Below, piece by piece: positions 56,010-64,000 of a stretch of 64,000 bases of DNA (the stretch's first letter is position 1; every line of letters starts with the position of its first letter). The stretch lies in contig OW240914.1 of NCBI GenBank assembly GCA_933207985.1, positions 203,806,620 to 203,870,619 of the forward strand, given 5' to 3'. Both the position numbers and the translations under genes were made by a program. The notes beneath the pieces were generated by a model. The model saw nothing but the letters and a program-made list of their open reading frames with translations. It made no database searches and was not told where the DNA came from. The DNA comes from Pelobates cultripes. Taxonomy: Eukaryota; Chordata; Amphibia; Anura; Pelobatidae.

Positions 56010-57590
56010 TACAGGGAGTGCAGAATTATTAGGCAAATGAGTATTTTGACCACATCATCCTCTTTATGCATGTTGTCTTACTCCAAGCTGTATAGGCTCG
56101 AAAGCCTACTACCAATTAAGCATATTAGGTGATGTGCATTTCTGTAATGAGAAGGGGTGTGGTCTAATGACATCAACACCCTATATCATGTGTGCATAAT
56201 TATTAGGCAACTTCCTTTCCTTTGGCAAAATGGGTCAAAGAAGGACTTGACAGGCTCAGAAAAGTCAAAAATAGTGAGATATCTTGCAGAGGGATGCAGC
56301 ACTCTTAAAATTGCAAAGCTTCTGAAGCGTGATCATCGAACAATCAAGCGTTTCATTCAAATAGTCAACAGGGTCGCAAGAAGCGTGTGGAAAAACCAAG
56401 GCGCAAAATAACTGCCCATGAACTGAGAAAAGTCAAGCGTGCAGCTGCCACGATGCCACGATGCCACGATGCCACTTGCCACCAGTTTGGCCATATTTCA
56501 GGGCTGCAACATCACTGGAGTGCCCAAAAGCACAAGGTGTGCAATACTCAGAGACATGGCCAAGGTAAGAAAGGCTGAAAGACGACCACCACTGAACAAG
56601 ACACACAAGCTGAAACGTCAAGACTGGGCCAAGAAATATCTCAAGACTGTTTTTCCTAAGGTTTTATGGACTGATGAAATGAGAGTGAGTCTTGATGGGC
56701 CAGATGGATGGGCCCGTGGCTGGATTGGTAAAGGGCAGAGAGCTCCAGTCCGACTCAGACGCCAGCAAGGTGGAGGTGGAGTACTGGTTTGGGCTGGTAT
56801 CATCAAAGATGAGCTTGTGGGGCCTTTTCGGGTTGAGGATGGAGTCAAGCTCAACTCCCAGTCCTACTGCCAGTTCCTGGTAGACGCCTTCTTCAAGCAG
56901 TGGTACAGGAAGAAGTCTACATCCTTCAAGAAAAACATGATTTTCATGCAGGACAATGCTCCATCACACGCGTCCAAGTACTCCACAGCGTGGCTGGCAA
57001 GAAAGGGTATAAAAGAAGAAAATCTAATGACATGGCCTCCTTGTTCACCTGATCTGAACCCCATTGAAAACCTGTGGTCCATCATCAAATGTGAGATTTA
57101 CAAGGAGGGAAAACGGTACACCTCTCTGAACAGTGTCTGGGAGGCTGTGGTTGCTGCTGCACGCAATGTTGATGGTGAACAGATCAAAACACTGACAGAA
57201 TCCATGGATGGCAGGCTTTTGAGTGTCCTTGCACAGAAAGGTGGCTATATTGGTCACTGATTTGTTTTTGTTTTGTTTTTGAATGTCAGAAATGTATATT
57301 TGTGAATGTTGAGATGTTATATTGGTTTCACTGGTAATAATAAATAATTGAAATAGGTATATATTTGTTTTTTGTTAAGTTGCCTAATAATTATGCACAG
57401 TAATAGTCACCTGCACACACAGATATCCCCCTAACATAGCTAAAACTAAAAACAAACTAAAAACTACTTCCAAAAATATTCAGCTTTGATATTAATGAGA
57501 TTTTTGGGTTCATTGAGAACATGGTTGTTGTTCAATAATAAAATTAATCCTCAAAAATACAACTTGCCTAATAATTCTGCACTCCCTGTA
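56010..57590 (+). mobile_element. DD37E Tc1/mariner-type element
   Basis: TA at 56010-56011 and 57589-57590; inverted ends CAGGGAGTGCAGAATTATTA and TAATAATTCTGCACTCCCTG, about 25 bp and perfect. Length 1577 bp without the TA. It holds one transposase gene with three frame lesions. DD37E spacing with this size fits the TRT-like vertebrate group as I recall it, but the name needs a comparison. It lies within the palindrome-family element. Confidence 0.9.
56230..57260 (+). pseudogene. DD37E transposase with three frame lesions
   Basis: The ATG at 56230 is followed after six codons by TGA because one base is missing near 56240. The protein then reads in the next frame from KDLTGSEKSKIVRYLAEG with a helix-turn-helix (LKIAKLLKRDHRTIKRF). 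A second one-base loss is near 56361. The third shift is at 56446-56476, where an 8-bp unit (GCCACGAT) is present three times. From there the frame is open to the TGA at 57258-57260. The first catalytic Asp is in VLWTDEMRVSL, the second in MQDNAPSHA, the Glu in NPIENLWSII, with 37 residues between the last two. Inactive as it stands, but the core is well preserved. Confidence 0.88.
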
Positions 57591-57609
57591 TATATACACA
57601 CACACACAC

Positions 57610-57660
<51 letters not shown>

Positions 57661-57803
57661 AATATTATTATAAAATACAAATAAGTAATTTAAATTAAAT
57701 AAACATGTAAAAATAATACAAATTTAAAATATATATCTATGAAATTTTATTCTAACTGTTTTGATAGTAATATATATTTATATCAAAATGCACTTAGAAT
57801 GAA

Positions 57804-57848
<45 letters not shown>

Positions 57849-59213
57849 AAATAAATAAAAATACAAAATATACATGTCCATATACAAAATTAAATAATTA
57901 TATATACACGTAGACTTCAAATATATAAATATGCATATATATGTAAATTCTACGTGCGTATTTATGTAATATTTTTACATAATTAAGTAATTTTATTGAT
58001 TGCAATTTGAGGGACCTGCCTGCCAACCCAGGACGAAAGTCCAGAGTATTTAATTTGCTAGCACTATATTTTAGCCTGTAACTTTCTATGACACCCTAAA
58101 ACCTGTACATGGGGGGTACTGTTTTACTCAGAAGACTTCGCTGAACACAAATATTAGTGATTCAAAACAGTAAAACATATCACAGCGATGATATTGTCAG
58201 TGAAAGTGACTTTTTGTTTTGCATTTTTCACACACAAACAGCACTTTTACTGATGATATAATTGTTGTGATAGGTTTTCCTTTTTTGAAACACTAATATT
58301 TGTGTTCAGCAAAGTCTCCTGATTATAACAGTACCCCCCATGTACAGGTTTTATAGCGTTTTTGAAAGTTTCAGGGTCAAATATTTTTACATTGAAAAAG
58401 GCCAGGTTGGTTACGTTGCCTTTGAGAGCGTACGGTAGCCCAGGAATGAGAATTACCCCCATGATGGCATACCATTTGCAAAAGAAGACAACCCAAAGTA
58501 TTGCAAATGTCCAGTCTTTTTTAGTAGCCACTTAGTCACAAACACTGGCCAAAATTAGCGTTCAATTTAGTTTTTTTACTTTTTTCACACACAAACAAAT
58601 ATGAATGCTTACTTTGGCCAGTGTTTTCGACTAAGTGGCTACTAAAAAAGACTGGACATACCCCATATTGAATACCCTGGGTTGTCTACTTTAAAAAAAA
58701 TATGTACATGTGGGGTGTTATTCAGAGATTTATGACAGATAATAGTGTTACAATGTCTCTATTGATAAATTTTAAAAATGTATGTTTTGAAACCACAATA
58801 TCCTTATACCTAGAGCCCTATAACTTGCAAAAAAAAAAAAGCATGTAAAACACTGGTTATTTTTAAACTCAGGACAAAATTTTGAATCTATTTAGCAGTT
58901 GTTTTTCCCATTCGCTTTAATAGATTAGTAAAAGATTTTTCAAGTAAAAGTCAAAAAACATGTATTTTTTTTCAATTTTTCATCATTTTTTATTTTTTTT
59001 TTTCAATTAAATTACATGAGATAATATAAATAATGATATGTAAAGAAAGCCCCTTTTGTCCTGAAAAAAAAAAACAATATATAATTTGTATGGGAACAGT
59101 AAATGAGAGAGCGGAAAATTACAGCTAAACACAAACACCACAAACGTGTAAAAAGAGGCCTGGTCGCAAATGTACAACATCGCAAAAACAGTCCAGTCCT
59201 TAATGGATTAATG
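57591..59213 (-). mobile_element. palindrome-family element, minus strand, proximal part
   Basis: Contains the same arms in reverse order: AGTACCCCCCATGTACAGGT near 58330, ATTTGCAAAAGAAGACAACC near 58470, and CAAACACTGGCCAAAATTAG near 58540 paired with TACTTTGGCCAGTGTTTTCG near 58610. It ends at TCCTTAATGGATTAATG near 59196-59212, a decayed CCTTAAGGGGTTAA terminus. TA repeats at 57612-57654 and 57808-57844 lie in its AT core. Confidence 0.6.
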
Positions 59214-59234
59214 ATGTCTTGGGAGGAGAAGCAG

Positions 59235-59373
59235 CATTGGTGCTGGAAATAGGCAAGTAAAAACCTTTATTTGTCACACACATGAGGGGGAGGAAGGGGC
59301 TATATAACCAGGAAAGGGATCCTAAAGTGTTAAGATACAGGTTTGACTTCCTAATGCTTTAGTGTTCCTTTAA
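59235..59373 (+). mobile_element. T2-type MITE right end
   Basis: Ends TTCCTAATGCTTTAGTGTTC then CT and TTAA at 59370-59373, as in other T2 copies. The left end is not identified. Confidence 0.45.
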
Positions 59374-59594
59374 TACAGCTCAGATTACTGAACTAATTGT
59401 AGGAGTGGGTTAGAAGGGCTAAGGAAGAAATCACAGCCTTTTGATGGTTGAGTATCGGAAGTTTAATTAAACATTTACAGTGTTGAAGTATAGACACTTA
59501 CTCACTTTTAACACAACCAAATTGTTAACCATAAGTTACGTATTGGCTGTGTTCATTTTTAAAGTTAACTCTTGCAGTACCACACACAGCGCAT

Positions 59595-59642
59595 GTTGTA
59601 AAGCGATATGGAATCTATTGGCGCTATATACAGTAAATAGCG

Positions 59643-59681
<39 letters not shown>
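59595..59681 (+). repeat. LINE/SINE-type 3' tail with (AAT)n
   Basis: GATATGGAATCTATTGGCGC followed by TATATACAGTAAATAGCG and about twelve AAT units. It matches the tail at 2424. Confidence 0.6.
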
Positions 59682-60097
59682 TGTGCATACGGTGAGAATT
59701 CTGAGTGCACATTTTAACATTCACTGTTAGATGCCCAGGTTGCTACGTGGGATGGTGAGGAATGTGGAAGTACAGCACAGGTAAGTACGCAATCACTGAT
59801 AAATATTCACTGGGATGAAGGAAAAAAAGCAGACCATCTTTAAACTTCATTTATAAAGAATAAAAAAAGTAATGAAAAAAGAACGAAAAAAAACAAATTA
59901 ACCCCCCCAAAAATAATGAAAAAAGCAAACACTTATTAAGCTCACAAAAAAAAAGATTCAATTTTTGTAATTTGTAAGCTTCCATTTAATATGCCAATGA
60001 CATGACCGTTTACAAAAAAAAAATTTTTTTTAAATGTTTTTGCTCTAGAGCTGCAGAATTTAATTTCTTAAGAAGGCATGGCGTGTAACATTGTATC
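59682..60097. other. unrecognised noncoding DNA
   Basis: A-rich sequence; no gene or element recognised. Confidence 0.35.
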
Positions 60098-60775
60098 TAC
60101 CGTATATACTCTAGTATAAGCAGAGTTTTTCATCACATTTTTTGTGCTGAAAAAGCCCCCTATGGCTTATACTCGAGTCAGAGTCTGTATTATGGCAACT
60201 TACATTGCTATAATACAGACCAGGACCGCTGGGTTCATTACAAGCCTGGCGGTCCTGGGGGGATGCGAGGTAGAAAGCGGTTACCTCCCAGCAGCTCCGT
60301 TCATCTCCCAGTGTCAATCTCAGGAGACCCGTGAGATTGACACTGGGAGATGAATGGAGCTGCCGGCCTCCCCACTGCACTGCGTCCATGCCACTGGACC
60401 ACCAGGGAATGACCTAGCCCCCCACCCTGGCCAGGTAACAAGCAGGGAGGGGGACAAAAAATAAAATAAAAAATAAACCATTAAATATTAAAATAAAAAT
60501 GCCCTCCCCCCCACCCAGTTTACACACACTACACAAACACACACACACCCATATCCCCCATTATATACACAGACACTGCATTCATTATATACACACACTG
60601 CAAATAAATATTCAATTCATGTAATTTTATTGGGATCTAATTTTATTTAGAAATTTACCAGTAGCTGCTTCATTTCCCACCCTAGGCTTATACTATAAGA
60701 TTTCCCAGTTTTTTGTGGTAAAATTAAGTGCCTCGGCTTATATTCGGGTTGGTTTATACTCTAGTATATATGGTA
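60098..60775. mobile_element. palindromic MITE with TACCGTATATACTC ends
   Basis: Begins TACCGTATATACTCTAGTAT and ends ATACTCTAGTATATATGGTA, an inverted repeat of about 22 bp whose outer bases are TA. Internal hairpins: GTCTGTATTATGGCAAC with its pair near 60183-60222, and CTCCGTTCATCTCCCAGTGT with ACACTGGGAGATGAATGGAG (about 60295-60357). No reading frame of interest. TA termini would fit a Tc1/mariner-type target, by inference. Confidence 0.65.
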
Positions 60776-61423
60776 ATTACTATGCAGGACATTACTCAAG
60801 ATCAAAGACCTTAATACAGATGATTTCTTTCCGGCATTAAAAAACAGACCATACTCATACATACACAAGCACATACCACATTCACCACTTTCTAAACAAA
60901 CAAAATATTACCATAGCAATATGCTTTAGTTCAGAATAGTCACATATCCCTAACTGAAACAGAAAAACAGAACAGAAACAAGCTAATTTTTTGGAAGTGC
61001 ATACAATGGACACTCACAATAACTACTACAGCATGCAATAATGATTATGGTGCCAAGAGTGCATTAGCACTTCCGCAATGCAAGTAGTCAAACCATTTGT
61101 CAACAGTTGGACTTCTTTCCTGAAGGCACCTTGGTATATAGGGTTACTATAACCCTTTTGAGAAGTTTATTTTTTTAAGTTCTAATGCTGATTGGGCCCT
61201 AGTACCTTTTTCAACCCCTTTTTGTTAGCCCCCAAACCCAGTAAATTAAGTAAAATTTAAAAAAAAACGTAACTTGAATTCAACACAGAGAAATTCTCCA
61301 TATGTGTTTCGACTCCCCATCACTCTTTTCCTCCTCAAGGTCTAATCAAATGCTTCTCTGGGCTGTTCTTACCAGGTCAAAGTGCATGCATGTATGCGGG
61401 GAGGGTTGAAATAAAGAAAGGAG
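60776..61423. other. unrecognised noncoding DNA
   Basis: No gene or identified element. Confidence 0.35.
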
Positions 61424-61431
61424 GCAGGGAG

Positions 61432-61818
61432 CAGTGGCATACCAACAGGGGGGGCGGTCTGCCCCGGGTGCCACTTGTTACAGGGTTGCCATCTACCCTC
61501 TTGGTGAGAGATGCTGCCGGGCAGCAAGAGTAAGAATCTGGAGGCTGTCAACTTGCTCCGCCCTCATGGTGTTTTGGGTTGAAGTGCTCTGACACTGTGT
61601 GGGTAGGGTTTTTTGTAGAGGGGGCAGATGTTTTGTAGAAGGGGAGATAATTTAAAATAAAAAAATAATTAGAATGCAATATTTTGTAAACAAATAGTGA
61701 GGTTTTTGTTTTGTTTTTTACATTTGAAAGGCGAAGGGGGTGGGGGGCAGGGAGAGAGGGCCTGTGTGTGCCAAACACAGGATCCGTCCGGGTGCCAAAT
61801 GCTCTATGTACGCCCTTG
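61432..61818. mobile_element. short non-autonomous hAT element
   Basis: Begins CAGTGGCATACCAACAGGGG and ends TATGTACGCCCTTG, with GCAGGGAG at 61424-61431 and GCAGGGAA at 61819-61826, an 8-bp duplication with one change. The sequence GTCTGCCCCGGGTGCCAC after the left end is typical of a common vertebrate hAT non-autonomous family. Confidence 0.75.
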
Positions 61819-61826
61819 GCAGGGAA

Positions 61827-62335
61827 CATGTAGAATGTCTATTGCCATTGCACACCGATAACAGGGTTCATTTTTGCACAAAATGAACATTTAGGCAGGC
61901 CGGAACAGAGTTCTGCACCACCTAAGTCACATCTACTTGTACTGCAGCTAGCCCCCAGCACAAAAGTGCCAATATCACTGTATGTGCAGCAGTTCAAACA
62001 AAACAAGGGACATACAGATTGCTTCCTCCTAAGCCACTTTAAAAAAGTAGAAATCTTCATCAAGGTTGGAGCAACACTTTCAGTTTTCCCCTTCTCCCTT
62101 TTTTTCCCCACACCCAAAAAAAAATAAAAAAAATTGTAAAAAATAAAAAAATCAATGCTGGTAAAATTAAAATGCGTAAGTGTGATTATGCCTGGCGTAT
62201 ACCTCTAACGTCATTAATAGTTTATACATTTATAAAATCTATTGGGTACAAAGTGTAATCTTTTTGTATAATTATATGCTTTGAATTAATTTGTTCTGCT
62301 TGAAGAAGAAGGAAAACCGAAAACACAACAGCATT
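61827..62335. other. unrecognised noncoding DNA
   Basis: No gene or identified element; A-rich runs at 62110-62150. Confidence 0.35.
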
Positions 62336-62813
62336 TTAAAGGAACACTATAGGGTCAGAAACACAAACATGTATTCCTGACACATTAGTGTTAAAACCAC
62401 CATCTAGCCCTCCCCGTGCCTCCCTAAATTTAGTAAAATGTTACTTATATTCAAGTCCTCAGCTGTTGCCTCTGCCCCTGAACTGCCTGCTGACATCAAA
62501 AATGGTGGTATGAGCCAATCACGATGCTTCCCCATAGAATTGGCTGAAACTGTCAAGGAGGCAAACACAGCCCTGGCCAATCAGAATCTCTTCATAGAGA
62601 TGCATAGAGATTGAATCAATGCATCTCTATGAGGAAAGTTCAGTGTCTGCATGCAGAGGGTGGAGACACTGAATGGAGGTACTGCAAAGTGTGCAGCACT
62701 GCCCCAGAAAGCACCTCTAGTAACCATCTGAGAAGTGGCCAGTAGAGTTATTACTAGGTTGCAATGTAAACACTACACTCTCTCTAAAAAGACAGTGTTT
62801 ACTTCAAAAAGCA
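62336..62813 (+). mobile_element. T2/Kolobok-type MITE split by an insertion
   Basis: TTAA at 62336-62339, then AGGAACACTATAGGGTCAGA. The interior (CTATGAGGAAAGTTCAGTGT, then TGCATGCAGAGGGTGGAGAC) matches 41333-41888 up to GACAGTGTTTACTTCAAAAA, where the palindrome-family element begins at its TTAA (62814). The right end must lie beyond the window. Confidence 0.8.
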
Positions 62814-64000
62814 TTAACCCCTTAAGGACGGAGCCAAATGTACACGTTGTGAACGAAACAAAATGTAAACAAAACCTGGCATTTGCGCTACATGTCTGTC
62901 CAACCGTAATACACCTCTTTCATAGTAAATGCACCCACCCTTATTATATATCATTTTATTCAGGGGAAACAGGGCTTTCATTTAATATCAAATATTTAGC
63001 TATGAAACATAATTTAATATGAAAAAAATGGGAGAAAATACGTTTTTTTTTTATTTTTTTAGTTCTACATGACATTTTAACGGTCAGTGTCATAATACTG
63101 TTTGCTTTTACTGCAATAAAATACACATATTTGTATTCAGCAAAGTCTCACGTGTAAAACAGTACCCCCTATGTACAGGTTTTATGGCGTTTTGGGAAGT
63201 TACAGGGTCAAATATAGCACGTTACATTTGAAATTGAAATTCGCCAGATTGGTTACGTTGCCTTTGGACTTTATAGAAGCCCAGGAATGAAATTTACACC
63301 CTTAATGGCATACCATTTGCAATAGTAGACAACCCAAGGTATTGCAAATGGGGTATGTCCAGTCTTTTTTAGTAGCCATTTGGTCACAAACACTGGCCAA
63401 AGTTAGCGTTAGTATTTGTTTGTGTGTGAAAAATGCAAAAAGCGCCAATTTTGGCCAGTGTTTGTGACTAAGTGGCTACTAAAAAAGACTGGACATACCC
63501 CGTTTGCAATACCTTGGGTTGTCTACTATTGCAAATGGTATGCCATCATAGGGGTAATTTTCATTCTTGGGCTACCATAGGGTCTCAAAGGCAACGTAAC
63601 CAATCTGGCGAATTTTAATGTGAAAAAATGAAACGCAAGCCTTATATTTGGCGCTGTAACTTTTGAAAACACCATAAAACCTGTACATGAGGGGTACTGT
63701 TGTACTCGGGAGACTTCGCTGAACACAAATATTTGTGTTTCAAAACAGTAAAAAGTATTGCAGCAATAATATCATCCGTGTAAGTGCTGTTTGTGCATGG
63801 AAAATGCAAAAAACTTCACTTTTACTGGCAATATCATTGTTGTAATACATTTTACTGTTTTGAAACACTAATATTTGTGTTCAGCGAAGTCTCCCGAGTA
63901 AAACAGTACCCCCAATTTACAGGTTTTATGGTGTCTTGGAAAGTTATAGGGTTAAATATAGTGCTAGCAAATTAAATTCCCTATACTTTCGGCATGGGTT
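62814..64000 (+). mobile_element. young palindrome-family element, second copy, cut by window end
   Basis: TTAA at 62814-62817 then CCCCTTAAGGACGGAGCC. It follows the element at 52416 base for base at an offset of about 10,398 with only scattered differences (for example an ATAGTAAATG in place of ATAGTATATG, and a few single-base indels). The first palindrome, the second palindrome and the start of the AT core are present before the window ends. Confidence 0.85.

Larger units (their letters stand above)
50248..64000 (-). other. BPGM: BPGM intron (at least 13.7 kb), transposon-filled
   Basis: Everything above 50247 should be intron of BPGM or beyond it, because the preceding coding exon, which holds most of the enzyme, is not recognisable up to 64000. 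The intron contains the palindrome family, a CR1/L2-like LINE, MITEs and a DD37E element, listed separately. Confidence 0.55.

Noticed and set aside
60111..60389. 92-residue minus-strand frame
   Set aside because: Lies in the palindromic MITE at 60098-60775 and follows its hairpins.
61548..61829. 93-residue minus-strand frame
   Set aside because: Lies mostly in the short hAT element at 61432-61818, which is non-coding.

Overview
This looks like intergenic and intronic DNA from a vertebrate with a large, transposon-rich genome, most likely an anuran (frog). The evidence is many TTAA-flanked MITEs with A-G-G-R-R ends (T2/Kolobok type, abundant in Xenopus), several Tc1-like elements, hAT elements with 8-bp target duplications, a chromovirus-type Ty3/Gypsy element and long TA microsatellites. 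I found no prokaryotic features, CRISPR arrays, rRNA or tRNA. All identifications come from reading the sequence and from recalled family knowledge; no database search was run.

One stretch can be assigned to a host gene with confidence: the last coding exon of BPGM (bisphosphoglycerate mutase) at 50069-50247 on the minus strand. Its probable 3' UTR runs toward lower coordinates, and its upstream intron fills the window to at least 64000.

Layout. 1-9.75 kb: mostly unrecognised AT-rich DNA with one T2 MITE made of consecutive hairpins. 9.75-15.8 kb: T2 MITEs, an LTR-like unit split by a T2 MITE, and LINE tails. 16.2-18.57 kb: decayed non-LTR retrotransposon with a restriction-like endonuclease. 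18.57-20.7 kb: two Tc1-like relics joined tail to tail. 22.6-28.06 kb: a broken BED/hAT transposon with its own TATA box and an array of about 19 units of 103 bp between promoter and reading frame. 28.15-29.78 kb: a nearly intact DD34E Tc1-like element. 29.8-31.5 kb: an element built from overlapping long palindromes. 31.5-37.1 kb: a minus-strand Ty3/Gypsy chromovirus relic with its 3' LTR and a tandem duplication of about 1.38 kb in pol. 37.1-38.3 kb: a second hAT 5' end and a palindromic G/C-rich minisatellite. 39.6-42.6 kb: a nested stack (hAT in hAT, each with an 8-bp duplication, plus a T2 MITE) carrying a minisatellite that reverses orientation twice. 43.58-44.48 kb: a solo LTR with a 5-bp duplication. 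47.3-48.7 kb: another Tc1-like relic. 50.4-59.2 kb (BPGM intron): old and young copies of the palindrome family, interrupted by a LINE, a T2 MITE and a DD37E Tc1/mariner element. 59-64 kb: MITEs and a second young copy of the palindrome family, inserted in a T2 MITE and cut by the window end.

No transposon reading frame in the window is intact; each shows frameshifts, stops or deletions. The DD34E element at 28.15 kb and the DD37E element at 56.0 kb are the least damaged. No multi-gene operon or defence system is present. The unusual content is structural: palindromes, orientation-switching minisatellites and layered insertions.
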